From Lolium rigidum (lineage: Eukaryota; Streptophyta; Magnoliopsida; Poales; Poaceae), in assembly GCF_022539505.1 (NCBI RefSeq), contig NC_061514.1, forward strand, positions 223,471,837 through 223,535,836: DNA of 64,000 nucleotides, written 5' to 3'. Below, in pieces: positions 33,444 through 45,300 of this stretch. The translations under genes were made by a program, and so were the position numbers. How positions within the stretch are numbered: the stretch's first letter is position 1; each line of letters opens with the position of its first letter. The notes beneath the pieces are model-generated. The model was not told the DNA's origin and made no database searches. It saw only the letters and a program-made list of their open reading frames with translations.

Positions 33444-36400
33444 CTAGGTGTAGAACCGGCGGAGGAGGTTGACGTTCCAGGGGCGCTCGACTTCTGTGGT
33501 GAGCGGCTCGCCCTTGTCGTTCTTGCGTACGTCGGTGAGGTAGTAGGCGTCGTTGCCAAGCACGCGGCTGATGGCGAACGGTCCCTCCCACGGGGGAGAG
33601 AGCTTGTGCATGCCCTTCTTGTCTTGTATGAGCCGAAGGACGAGGTCGCCTTCTTGGAAGGAGCGACTGCGCACTCGGCGACTATGGTACCGGCGCAGGC
33701 CTTGCTGGTAAATGGCCGTTCTGGAGAGTGCGAGGTCTCGTGCCTCGTCGAGGATGTCGACGTTGTCCTGCCGAGATTGCTCGTTTTCTTCTTCGACGTA
33801 GTTGGCGACCCGTGGTGAGTCATAGGCGATGTCTGTTGGCATGACGGCTTCGGCGCCATACACCAGGAAGAAGGGCGTGTAGCCGGTCGACCTATTCGGT
33901 GTTGTGCGAATGCCCCAGAGTACCGAAGATAATTCTTCGGCCCAGCAGCCGGCCGCGCGCTCCAGGGGTACCATCAGCCGTGGTTTGATCCCATGAAGGA
34001 TGCTCTGGTTTGCTCTTTCTGCTTGTCCGTTCGACTCGGGGTGTGCGACTGCCGCGAGGTCGAGTCGGATGCCCTTTTCTTCGCAGAAGTCGGCCATTTC
34101 TCCTTTGGCGAAGTTTGTACCGTTGTCAGTGATGATGTTGTGTGGGTACCCATAGCGGTAGATTAATTCCCGCAGGAACTTGGTCGCCGTTTTGCCGTCG
34201 CATTTTTTGATGGGTTTTGCCTCTATCCACTTGGTGAACTTGTCCACGAGCGACGAGGAGGTGGGTATATCCGCCGGGCGCCGTTTTGAACTTTCCCACC
34301 ATGTCCATGCCCCGGACGGCGAATGGCCAGGTGAGGGGTATGGTCTTCGGTGCTGAGCTCGGCATGTGCGGCCGGGCTGGCGTATTTCGGCACCCGGCGC
34401 ATGCTCGAACGATAGCCGTGGCGTCGTCGTGAGCTGTTGGCCGGTAGAAGCCATGCCGAAAAGCTTTGGCTACGATCGAGCGGGCGCCTGCATGATGGCC
34501 GCAGTCGCCCGCGTGGATGTCCCGGAGGATCTTGCGACCTTCATCGGCGGTGACGCAGCGCTGAAATATCCCGGAGATGCTGCGTTTGTAGAGTTCGTTG
34601 TTGATGATGGTAAAGGACTTGCGGCGGCGCACGAGGGTGCGTGCCTCTGTTTCGTCCGTCGGCGGTACACTGGCGCTCGAGGTAGCTGAGGTACGGCTCG
34701 GTCCGGTCCCCGAGCATCGGAGGCGAGTGCGACTAGGGCGGAGTCGGGTGCGGGTGGTTCGGCGATGTCGATTTCCCGTGGTATGTGCACTGATGAACGG
34801 GCGAGGACGTCGAGGAAGACTCCTGGAAGGGGTGGTATCCGCTTGGACCCAAGCCTGGCCAAGGCGTCGGCTTCTTCGTTCTTGCGCCTGTCGATCCACT
34901 CGACGACGTGGCCGGTGAAGGCTGGCGCCGGCTTGGTCGACGGCTCGTTTGTAGGCGATCATGTTGGCGTCGGAGGCGTCGCGGGTGCCGGACGTCCGGC
35001 TGGCGGCGAGGTCGGAGTCGCCGAGGCATCGCAGGCGAGTTGCGCCCATCTCTTTTGCAACGCGCATGCCATGGAGGAGTGCTTCATACTCGGCCATATT
35101 GTTGGTGCAGGGTTCGAATCGGAGCTGCAAGACATACCGCACGACGTCACCTTTGGGCGAGGTGAGGACGACGCCTGCGCCTGCCCCTTCGAGGTTTTTA
35201 GAACCGTCGAAGTGTAGCGTCCAATGCTTGAGGTCGGCCAGGGAGCTCGGCTGCTGTGCTTCTTCCCAGTCGACGAGGAAGTCGGCTAATGCCTGGGACT
35301 TGATGGCATGGCGCGACTCGTATGTGATGTTGTGGACGCCGGAGTTCGATCGCCCACTTGGCTATCCGTCCGGTTGCGTCACGGTTCCGGATGATATCGG
35401 CGAGTGGAGTTGAAGCGACCACTTTGATGGGGTGCTCGTGGAAGTAGGGGGCCAGCCGCCGGCGGGCCCTCGATCTGCGTACACCGGTTTTTGGTAGTGC
35501 GGGTAGCGCTGCTTCGATTCGATGAGGGCTTCGCCGATGTAGTATGCTGGGCGTTGAATCAGGCTGCTCTTTCCCTTCTTCTTTGCGTTCGACGACCATG
35601 GCTGCACTTATCGCGCGATTCGACGCGGCGACGTACAGCAACATCGTTTCTTGAGGGAGTGGGGCCGCGAGGACGGGTGCATTTACGAGAGCGTCGCTGG
35701 AGTTCTCCTAGGGCCTTTTGCGCCTCATCTGTCCACTCGAACGATTCTGATTTCTTCGGGAGGCGATAGAGTGGCGTGGCCTTGTCGCCGAGTCGCGGGA
35801 TGAAGCGACTTAGTGCCGCGACCCGCCCGGCGAGCTTCGCGCGTCGACTAGGCAGGTTGGTTGCTTGGTGCGCATGACCGCTGCCGTTTTCTCCGGGTTG
35901 GGCTCGATGCCGTGTTTGGAGACGACATAGCCGAGTAGCTGTCCGGATGGGACTCCGAAGGTGCACTTCGAGGGGTTGAGCTTGATGTTATACCGCCGCG
36001 GGTTTGCGAATGTTTCGGCGAGGTCGGCGACCAGGTCGTCTGGCGAGTTGACTTCACGACCACGTCGTCTATATAGACGTGGACGTTGCGGCCGATCCGG
36101 CTTTCTAGGCAGCTGTTCATGCACCGTTGGTAGGTGGCGCCAGCGTTCCGGAGGCCGAAGGTCATGGCCGTGTAACAGTAGGCGCCGAGCGGCGTTATGA
36201 ACGCCGTCTTCTCCTGGTCTTCCTTGGCCATCTTTATTTGGTTGTAGCCGGAATACGCGTCGAGGAAGCACAGCGACTCGGAACCAGCGACCGCGTCGAT
36301 AATCCGGTCGATTCGCGGTAAGACGAATGGGTCCTTGGGGCAGGCGCGGTTCGGGCTTGTGTAATCGATACACATGCGCCACGTCCTGTTTTTCTTCAGC

Positions 36401-36600
36401 ACCAAAGCTGGGTTTGCCGGCCACTTGGGGTGCTTGATTTCTATGATGAAACCGGCGGCGAGTAGCCGGTTCACCTCTTCGGCGATTGCACGCCGGCGCT
36501 CTTCTCCCACGGGCCGCATCGCCTGCCTAACGGGGCGTGCGGTTGGGTCGACGTGTAATTTGTGCTCAGCAAGTTCTCTCGGGACACCTGGCATGTCAGA
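33444..36600 (-). pseudogene. Pol region of element 1: RT, RNase H, second RNase H, integrase
   Basis: In element orientation the reverse transcriptase comes first (36594 to about 35850): PGVPRELAEHKLHVDP, WRMCIDYTSPNRACPKD, FLDAYSGYNQIKMA, TFGLRNAGATYQRCMN and the catalytic VYIDDVVV. RNase H follows in shifted frames. A second RNase H of archaeal type is recognisable by NNMAEYEALLHGMRVAKEMG. The integrase has the zinc-binding HAGDCGHHAGARSIVAK, the core KFTKWIEAKPI with DNGTNF and GQAERAN, and ends in NPWNVNLLRRFYT-like sequence (here RPWNVNLLRRFYT) at the TAG 33444-33446. Several frameshifts separate the pieces, around 35850, 35200 and 34300. The gene is non-functional. Confidence 0.88.
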
Positions 36601-38810
36601 CGGTTTCCATGCAAAGATATCTCGATTCTCACGGAGGAACTTGATGAGCGCGCTTTCCTATTGGGCGGACAGACTCGTCCCAATGGTAACCCTGTCTACT
36701 CGAATCATTTTCTACAAGGTCTACTTGGCGAGTATCGGTAGTAGGTTTGAAGGTCGGCTGCAGGCGAGTCGAGCTCGGTCGGCTTCTCGAGGATGGTGGG
36801 GTCGTTGCTCGTCGACCGGGTACTTGGCGAGCTCGGCGTTGTTGTCGACTTCTTCGGCGATGACGGCGTCGGCGAGCTTGGCGCTGTTGTCTTCGCACTC
36901 CGGCGCCATTGCCGGGTCGCCATGGACGGTTATGATACCGCGGGGCCCGGGCATCTTCATCATGTTGTAGGCGTAATGGGGCGCGGCCATGAATACGGCG
37001 AACGCTCGGCGACCGAGGACGCGGTGGTATGGGCTGCGGAAGTTGACCACCTCGAATGTTATCCGCTCGGTGCGGTAATTCACAGGCGTGCCGAAGGTGA
37101 CTGGCAGCGTGACCTTGCCGATTGGAAAGGCTTTCCGCCCTGGGACGATGCCGTGGAACGTGACTTTGGTGTCTTCAAGGCGCGAGTCCGGCAGGCCGAG
37201 TCGCTGGAAGGTTTCGTAGTACATTATATTAATGGAGCTTCCTCCGTCCATCAGAGTCTTCGGGAGCCAGTAGTCGGCCACTTTAGGCCCGACGACTAGC
37301 GCCACTCGGCCTGGGTATTCAATGCGCGGGGCGTGGTCTTCGCGACTCCACGTGATGCTTTGCTCGGACCGGTTGAGCCGGCGGGGCACGTCGGCCGAGG
37401 CTGCGTGCACGGCGACTGCCCTAGTGAGGACTTTCCGATCGCGGCGGTCGCCGACTCCGGTGAAGGTGTGTAGCGAGCCGGCGCTACGTCCGAACCCGTC
37501 TTCTTTACTTTGGTCCTGGTCCTTGGCGCGGTCCTTGTGCTGGTTACCGCCGTGGGCTTCTTTGGCGCGGCGGGCTTTCTCGATCTGCTTCAGGGAATAG
37601 CAGTTTCCAGTTGTGTGGTTGGAGGGCTTGCCCTCCCTGCTGTGGTAGATGCACGGGGCATCTAGCAAGCTGTGCGCGTCGAACCGCTTGGGCTGAGGCC
37701 GGTCTTCTCTTGGTGCGCGGTTCTCTCGCCGGAATGACTTCGGGCCGCGTTGCTCGTAGTCGGCATTGGCGACGAGTTCCGTGTGGCCACCATCGGCGCG
37801 GCGTTTGCCGCCGCTGGACCGGCCGCTGAACCGGTAATCGCCACGGCGGTTGTCGGAGTGAGTGGGGCGGCGATTGCGCCGCTGGCCGTACTCGTCGTCC
37901 GAGTCGACTGTGGGGTCTTCGTCGGCGTAGCGCAGGGCGATGTCGAAGAGCTCGGCGATGGAGATGTTATCCCTGCTGACTCGACGGAGCTTCGCGGCTG
38001 AGTGGTTCGTATCGGCAGCACCTTCGGAAGCGGTAGATTGCCGTGTCGGTGCTGATGCCGCTGGAGGTCGTCCACATGTCTTGCCAGCGTTGTACCCATC
38101 GGCGAGTCGACTCGCGTGGGCTTTGAACACAGCGGTCCAGGTCTTCTATGGTTGTTGCGCGCGTGTACGCGCTGGCGAAATGTTGGATGAAGGCGGCCCT
38201 GGCTTCGTCCCATGAGTCGATGCTATTTGGAGTGAGGGTGTTGAACCAGTGACGGTTCACTCCGTCCATCATGAGGGGCAGGTAGCGGGCGGCGAGTAGC
38301 TCGGAATAACCCAAGATGCCCATCGCCATGGTGTACGAGTCGATCCAGACCGTGGGGTCGATATGTGTGTCGTACTTTTCAATGTCACGAGGGCCCTTGA
38401 ACCCAACCGGATAGGGCTCGCCTCTTATCATGGGGCCGAAACATGCCGGTCCTACCCGGTTAAACGCGCTCTGGCGCGGGGTCTCGTCGGCGAGGCGGTC
38501 AATTGCCCGGCTGCGCGCTCGCCACTCTTGGTCGTTGAGGATGTGAGTGCGTGCGTCAATCGCGTGCCCGTTCGCGGCGACCATCGCTCGCGCAGGTCGC
38601 GGCTCGATTCGATGATTAGTCGAGTGGGCGGCTCGTGGCGCCGGAGGTGGGCAATTGTTGACGTTGGCGGCTAGCGCGGTTTGCGCGGGCGACGACGCAG
38701 CTCTGCTCGTCGATGAGCGCGAGTAGAGCCGTCCTTGAGAGTCGGCGGCAGCGTGTTGCTGTTCCAGAGCTTTGGCGACTAAAGCCTTGGCGTGTTGTAC
38801 GAAGATAGCA
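36601..38810 (-). pseudogene. Gag and protease of element 1
   Basis: Gag is open from the CACTA breakpoint at 38810 inward without a stop through AIFVQHAKALVAKALEQQH and then MVAANGHAIDARTH. The conserved gag core follows: DPTVWIDSYTMAMGILGYSE, NTLTPNSIDSWDEARAAF and RRWVQRW. Near 38050-37970 the frame shifts. A second frame (38130-36721) continues with a basic linker, a zinc-knuckle-like CIYHSREGKPSNHTTGNC, and the protease: RVALVVGPKVADYWLPKTLM, active-site DGGSSINIMY, FHGIVPGRKAFPIGKVTLP and HRVLGRRAF. The true gag N-terminus lies beyond the transposon insertion. Confidence 0.82.
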
Positions 38811-39481
38811 CACTACTAGGGAAAAGCCTATAGGTGGAGGCAAGTGGTGCCGGCGCACCACCTTGTGCATGCGCCGGTGGAAATCATTGCCGGCGCACCA
38901 CATTTCAGCCGCGCCGGCGATGAAGGGTGCTCGCCGGCGCACCTACGGGGAAAGGCTCGCCGGCGCTATTTCCCGGCATGGCCCGGCCGATTCGGGCCAG
39001 GCCCAAGAATCATTGCCGGCGCATCGGCCCGGTGGTGCGCCGGTGGAAAGTTTGATATGCCGGCGCACCCCTGGGCCGGTGCGCCGGCAATGACTCTTGG
39101 GCCTGGCCCGGTTGTGATATAGCCGAAAGGGGTATATGTTGCCGGCGCACCATGGTCCAGGTGCGCCGGCAATAACACTGGCAGTTATTTCAGCCACCAA
39201 CCAGCCCACTCACTCACACACTCACTACACTCCACTTCTCCACACAAACCCGAGCCTTCTCCCAACCCGAGCTCATTTTTGCCCATTTCTATCCCCAATT
39301 TCACCAATTTGACCAAACAAAATCAAAATTTTTGAGCAAATCTTCCCTTCCTACATGCATCTCCCACATCCCCCTATGTAGATCTAGATCTACTATCCCG
39401 CATTGACCGCTCAATCTAGATCTAGATCTAGAAAGTCGGCTTCCATACGCCATTGTCGCGGCGCGTCGTCTCGATCTTATC
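38811..39481. mobile_element. CACTA transposon terminus
   Basis: It begins CACTACTAGGGAAAAGCCTA, the terminal inverted repeat of CACTA (En/Spm) elements. For about 340 bp it then carries some twelve subterminal copies of TGCCGGCGCACC or its inverse GGTGCGCCGGCA in both orientations, the expected transposase-binding array. It inserted in gag of element 1. The 3 bp before it are GCA. The element runs into the N gap, so transposase and the other end are not visible. Open frames across the array are by-products of its GC-rich repeats. Confidence 0.85.
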
Positions 39482-39581
39482 NNNNNNNNNNNNNNNNNNN
39501 NNNNNNNNNNNNNNNNNNNNNNNNNNNNNNNNNNNNNNNNNNNNNNNNNNNNNNNNNNNNNNNNNNNNNNNNNNNNNNNNN
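39482..39581. other. Assembly gap (100 N)
   Basis: Exactly 100 unspecified bases, the usual size for a gap of unknown length. Sequence on either side need not be neighbouring DNA at the stated distance. Confidence 0.95.
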
Positions 39582-39636
39582 CCTGATTTTTGAAATAAGG
39601 ACAACTAATCAAGGTTGAAAAAGTTGGGGTGTTACA
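39582..39636 (-). repeat. LTR start fragment (TGTAACACCCC type, minus)
   Basis: Read on the minus strand from 39636 the sequence starts TGTAACACCCCAACTTTTTC, a characteristic gypsy LTR start. The LTR then runs into the gap. Immediately to the right are GTACC and A/T-rich sequence of another LTR. Confidence 0.55.
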
Positions 39637-41466
39637 GTACCTACACCATATTACTGCATAAACGTGTAGTACATACTGTAAGCTTTCTAAAACTATAAAG
39701 TTTGTAAAATTTGGCCCTACGGTTGATTTTATACGGATTTTTCAAGGTGTGCAACAAATCTGAGATTTAAATTTCGAATTTAAAACGTGTTTGACTAAAG
39801 CTGATCTGTATAGTTGACCGCCGATCGTATCGCTGATCTGTACCACTGACTGTATCTGCTGACCGTACCGCTGACTGCAGTTTAACTTTGACCGGACTGA
39901 GTTGACTATGCTGATGTCATGATAATTCATAAAGTTGACAGAAAAATTTGCTCAGATGGAAAAACTTTCTACATCAAAGTTGTATAGAATTAATAGATCT
40001 ATTTAACGAACAAATTACTTTTCACAATAGCATAATTAGTTTGACAAGATCTGGGTTATACCTTATAAGATCTGAATTTTGTAACATCATTTTCTCCTTG
40101 CTCGGTGAACGAAACAAGGTGAAACTTGCGGCAATGGAAAGATCTTGACGAGATGAACAACTTCCGTGTTGAAGTCATGACGATTCGAGATAGTTTTGAA
40201 ACTCGATTTGGCTCCGGTTGACTCGAAATAGATCTGTAGATGAGCGATAAATCCGTACGTCAAAACGAAAACTTTCAACATGAAAGTTGTAGAGGATGAT
40301 CAGATCTACATACTCACCAAAGGAATTTGGATTTCGTGGAACGAGCACGAACTAATTGAAGATTCCCTTTGTCGGACCCGACGCCTTGCGAAGCGAAATT
40401 ATCCGTGTATGGTGAATGAAAAGAGATGAGATTGGTCGGGATTGAAAGATCTCGACGAGATCTACAACTTTCGTGTAGAGCCCGAAGCGATTTGAAGTGG
40501 TTTAGGGGGTCAAAGCAACGAGTTAAGATTTGTTGATCTATGGTTTCGAGAAGGTTTCGAGAAGAGGAAAGGGAAAACGAAACTGCGACGTGGTGGTGGC
40601 TTTATATAGGCCATAGGTCGGTGAAAAAGATGGGTCTCGAAGTTAGGAACGCGTAGAAACAAACGGATCTGAAATCGGAGCTGTGTAGCTCAAGAAAAGT
40701 GCGTTTAAGTGTAGATAGATTTGACAAATATGGAATTATGGTTGTTTCGTGCGTGGTTCGATCGATGGTGGCTGCTGCCTGGCTCCGTCGGCCGGCTGGA
40801 CCGAGTCTGCTTTGCTGGGCCGGTCCGCCGGGTGGCCGGCCCGTTTTGCTTTTTTTTTTCTTTTTCCTTTTCTTTTCTCTATTACTTGTTTCTTTTATAA
40901 AATGAGTTTCATAATTCCGATTTGAGTGAAATGAAAATTCTACGGGTTTGTAAAATTATATTGCTCAGTATAGGATAATAAAAGAATTTAAATTTTATAA
41001 ATTTTTATTTTATATCATTTTATTACTACTATGCCATTATGCCTATATGTGAATAGTTTCAACATACACATACCAAACAAGTTTATAAAAATTTGTAAAA
41101 ATAAAAATAGTGTTTTAGGACAACAAGGGACCTGTTTAAAATCTATTTGTGAAAAATAAAATAATAATTATTTGCACTTGGCCTAAATGGCAACTTTGGC
41201 AATATTTTGCAAATAGAGTTTTCTAACGTTTTGTTTTCTCAAATAAAAATGCATTAAGGATTTTGAAAACCTTGAAAACAAAGATATGTTTGATTTTGAA
41301 TACTTTGAAACCAAAAGTTTTTTTGAAAACACTATTTTGAAATTAATTAGTAAATAACTTTAAAAAGTTTTAATTCTTTGTGAATTTTCAATCAAGTTCA
41401 ATCAATCAAGCATTAAATTAAATTTTATTTTACATTCCGAAATTTAGAAAATTCCGGGATGTGACA
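39637..41466 (-). repeat. Partial LTR (TGTCACATCCC type, minus)
   Basis: On the minus strand from 41466 it starts TGTCACATCCCGGAATTTTC. It has a long A/T-rich section, a T-rich tract near 40850 and segments such as ACTTTCAACATGAAAGTTGT and GATCTACAACTTTCGTG that are common in chromovirus-type grass LTRs. At least 1.83 kb is present. Its far end was displaced by the LTR ending at 39636. It abuts element 2 at 41467 and is probably an insertion in it. Confidence 0.6.
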
Positions 41467-41797
41467 GTTCCATGCTCATCTTATGATGGTTTGGAACACC
41501 TTGTTTCCTCTAGACCAGGCACCCGAAAACTTATCTGCCTTGTTCACCCGATTCAAGTCTCCCGAAAGGATTCGGCTGTTGGTACGGAAGGAACTCCTGG
41601 CTGGTGCAGAGCTTGCTTTTGCTTCAACACTGGCATGCCATCCATCTTTAGATTTGGGAGCCGTGGCGAATACTGAGAGGAGCTTAGGCCAGTATTATGA
41701 TGCTGCTAGGGGTCCTGCTTTCACTATCGTTTCTCGGATGGAGTCATGCCTTGAGAAGGACCTGAAGTCACATTGGGAGCGGGGAGTTCAACCATGA
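41467..41797 (+). pseudogene. Last exon of an antisense gene in element 2 (truncated)
   Basis: An open frame on the strand opposite to pol ends in TGA at 41795-41797, about 560 bp from the integrase stop, the same tail-to-tail arrangement as in element 1. Visible content: MMVWNTLFPLDQAPENLSAL, RLLVRKELLAGAELAFAST, ERSLGQYYDAARGP and SRMESCLEKDLKSH. It does not obviously match the last exon of the element-1 antisense gene. The upstream exons were removed or displaced by the LTR ending at 41466. The function is unknown. Confidence 0.6.
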
Positions 41798-42357
41798 ATG
41801 TAATAGCCTTATTTCCTGCATGAAATGATTTTGTGTAAATTTATTGCATACATTGTATGCTATATTAATTCGATTTATATTTTGTTTGTCGGGGGCGGCT
41901 GAGTGATCAGTTCAGCCTGCTCTCCTGACGACTTCGTTGGATTATGCAACGTTATTGAGAAGCCTTTGCGTAAGTTTTTGCAAGAGCGAGACCCATCGAC
42001 TTAGTCGAGGGAATTAGACGCTTGGCTTCGTCACGCGGTGCACCGGTTTGAGCCTTGTTTTATGATAGTGTAACCATCGACTGCAGCACTCGTATATTTT
42101 CTCGAGGCTTGGATTGGTTGTTTTTTCTTTTTGTGTGCCACTAATCTTAGCTCTCGCTGAGAGTATTTAATTAATGACACTGCGTGTTTCTTGGGCCAAC
42201 GCTCCCGATGGGAGTAAGAGCCGATGGTAGGGGCCTCAGTCGACCTGTTCGGGTGGTGGGGCCTGAATTTAAGAAAAGAGGCGGAAAACCTGATTAAGAC
42301 TTTATTTATAAAGTAAAGCAACCTTAAGGGCTGTAAAAAACGAAAAACAATCGCGCC
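41798..42357. other. Non-coding interval between convergent frames of element 2
   Basis: There is nothing recognisable beyond the ends of the antisense exon (left) and the integrase frame (right). It is equivalent in position to 32591-33443. Confidence 0.5.
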
Positions 42358-45300
42358 CTATGTATAAAATCGTCGCAGGTGCGCAACATTCCATGGGTTG
42401 TCGACATCTTTTCCTGAAGTTGGATTTTTGAGCCTATATGCTCCTCCTGGTATCACTTCGGTGATGATGTAGGGTCCCTCCCATGGAGACTCGAGTTTCG
42501 AGGGTCTTTTTTGCTTTAGCCGAAGTACCATATCTCCAACGTTAAAGCATCGGTTGCGTATTCGTCGGCTGTGGTAATTCCTCAGCGCCTGCTGGTATAC
42601 CGTGGTTCGGGCTAAAGCAATGTCTCTGGCTTCATCCAGTAAGTCAACAGCATCTTGCAGTGCAATGTTGGAGGAAGGTTCTGTGTATGCCGTCACTCGA
42701 GGTGCTTCGAATCGAACATCAGCTGGTAGGACTGCCTCGGCCCCATGTACCAGAAAGAAAGGAGTGTACTGAGTCGACCTATTCGGCGTGGTACGCAAAC
42801 TCCAAAGTACTGATGGCAACTCTTCGACCCAAGCTCCTGCTGCGCCTGTAAGGCGTTTCTTGAGGCCGTCTCCTATTAGACCGTTGATCCTCTCCACCTG
42901 CCCGTTTGTTTGCGGGTGAGCCACTGATGCAAATTTCAACTTTATTCCTCTGTCGTCACAAAATTCTCGGAACTCTTTGGAGTCGAAGTTAGTCCCATTA
43001 TCTGTGACGATACTGTGAGGTACTCCAAATCGACATGTTATTTCCTTGAAGAATTGGACTGCTGTTGTTGCCTTCTGGTTTCGTACTGGCACTGCTTCGA
43101 TCCACTTTGTGAATTTATCAACTGCGACTAGTAAGTACGTGTGTCCCCCAGGCGATGACCTCGGCAGTGGCCCAACTTGATCGAGTCCCCATTGGGCGAA
43201 CGGCCACGCCAAGGGTATCGGCATTAGATCCGTTGCAGGAGCGTGTGGTTTTGGGGAGAACCGTTGGCAGGGGTCGCACTTCATGACCAGATCCCGAGCG
43301 TCTGCTGCCGCCGTTGGCCAGTAAAATCCTGCCCTGAAGGCTTTTGCTACAAGAGCCCTACTTCCTGCATGATGCCCGCAAGTCCCCTCGTGTATCTCGC
43401 GCAGCAATGCCCTTCCGTCGTCAATGGCGATGCACCTTTGGAAGATACCAGATATGCTACGCTTGTAGAGTTCACCATTTACTATGGTGAAAGCTTTCGA
43501 TCGCCTGACGATTCGTTTTGCTTCTAATGGATCCGCCGGCAGTTCCTGTCTTGTAAGATACGCCAGGAATGGCTTAGTCCATAGCGGTTCGAGGAGGAGG
43601 ACTTGTGCGGCTGGCGTTTCGTTGGTAACTTGTTGCGGGTTTGGTTCTGCATCCTCAGTCGATGGTTTCAAGGGCGTCAGCGCCTTCTCTTTTATCGATC
43701 GCTGAGTAATTACTTCGTAAAATACTCCGTCCGGGATGGGAGAGCACATAGAGCCGATGTTCGCTAAGGTGTCGGCTTCCTCGTTGCTGGCTCTGCCGAT
43801 ATGCTTGAGCTCACACCCCTCGAACTTGGCTTCCATATTTTGATACAGCTGCCGATAGGCGACCATGTTGTCACTAACTGCGTCGCACAGATTCATCGAT
43901 TGTTGTACTACCAAGTTGGAGTCCCCGTAGATTTCCAGGCGAGTCGCTCCGCACGCCTTTGCCATCTTCATTCCGTGCAACAGTGCTTCGTATTCTGCTT
44001 CATTGTTTGTCGGCAGAGAAAAGTTCATACGTAGTATATATTTCATCTTATCTCCTTGTGGTGATATCAGCACCACTCCTGCTGCAGCGCATGTGCTTCG
44101 CTTTGACCCGTCGAAATACATTACCCATGATCCCGACATGTCAGGTGCCGCCGGTGTCTGGGATTGGATCCAGTCTGCAACAAAGTCTGGGAGGATTTGA
44201 GATTTTATGGCCGTCCGGTTAACGTAAGTTATGTCGTGAGGTGCTATCTCGATGGCCCATTGAGACACTCGACCGGTGGCCTCTGGATTGGTCATTATGT
44301 TTTTCAACGGAGCTTCACTCACGATGACGATTGGATGCTCTGTGAAGTAATGCCGTAGTTTGCGGGCTGACCTCCAAACTGCATATGCCAGCTTCGATGA
44401 TGAGGGTACCTCCGTCTTGCGGGTGTGAGTACTTCGCTGAGATAGTAAACGGGCCTTTGTACGCCATGTACTCTTCCTGCATCTTCTCGTTCGACGACCA
44501 AGACGCTGCTGAAGACTTGAACTGTCGCAGCGATGTACATGAGCAGCGTTTCCTTCTCGCGGGGGGTTACAAGGACTGGAGACGTTGACAAGATCCTCTT
44601 TAGATTATCGAAGGATTCCTGTGCCTCCTTCGTCCACTCGAACTTTTCCGATTTTTTCATCAAATTGTAGAAAGGCAAAGCTTTTTCTCCTAGCTTGGCA
44701 ATAAACCTGCTGAGTGCTGCCAAACGTCCTGCCAGTTGCTGCACTTGGTGCAGATTCTTTGGCGGCTCCATGTCGAGAATAGCTTTGATTTTCAAAGTAT
44801 TGGCTTCAATTCCCCTGGCCGAGATGAAGTACCCTAGTACTTGCCCCCCTGGTACTCCAAAGAAGCATTTTTGGGGTTTAACTTGATCTTGTACCTATCC
44901 AGGTTATCGAAGGTTTCCCGCAAATCGTCGACGAGGGTGGCAGCGTGCTTCGTTTTCACCACGATATCGTCGATGTAAACTTCGATGTTACGCCCGATCT
45001 GCTCACCAAGGCAAGCTTGCATGCAACGTTGGTAAGTTGCTCCCGCATTTTTCAGCCCGAAGGTCATGACGTTGTAACAGAAAACGCCGTGTGGGGTGAT
45101 GAACGCGGTTAGCTCCTGATCTTCTTTCTTCAATTTGATCTGATTATACCCAGAGTAGGCATCGAGGAAGGAGAGGCGATCGCATCCAGCTGTGGAATCA
45201 ACTATCTGATCAATCCGAGGCAACGAGAAGTGATCTTTCGGACAGTGCTTGTTAAGGCCGGTGTAGTCGATACACATGCGCAGAGCGGTGGTGTCCTTCT

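Larger units (their letters stand above)
27916..38810 (-). mobile_element. Tat-like Ty3/gypsy element 1 (GC-rich, 5' part missing)
   Basis: In element orientation the order is gag, protease, reverse transcriptase, RNase H, a second (archaeal-type) RNase H fragment, integrase, a long 3' region holding an antisense gene, polypurine tract and 3' LTR. The second RNase H and a long 3' region with an antisense frame are features of the Tat lineage. The element sits inside the protease of element A. Its gag is cut at 38810 by a CACTA transposon, so no 5' LTR or primer site is visible. Its base composition is much richer in GC than elements A, B or E. Confidence 0.85.

Noticed and set aside
38840..39175. 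CRISPR array
   Set aside because: The repeats are short, alternate in orientation, have uneven spacing, and sit in a CACTA terminus of plant DNA.
38843..39209. Coding frames of 70-108 codons across the CACTA end
   Set aside because: They arise from the repeated GC-rich 12-bp word in both orientations and have no domain.
39301..39618. Open frames running through the N gap at 39482-39581
   Set aside because: They exist only because unknown bases contain no stop codons.
42119..42143. T-rich tract considered as a LINE or SINE tail
   Set aside because: No flanking duplication was found and the region is normal spacer between two frames of element 2.
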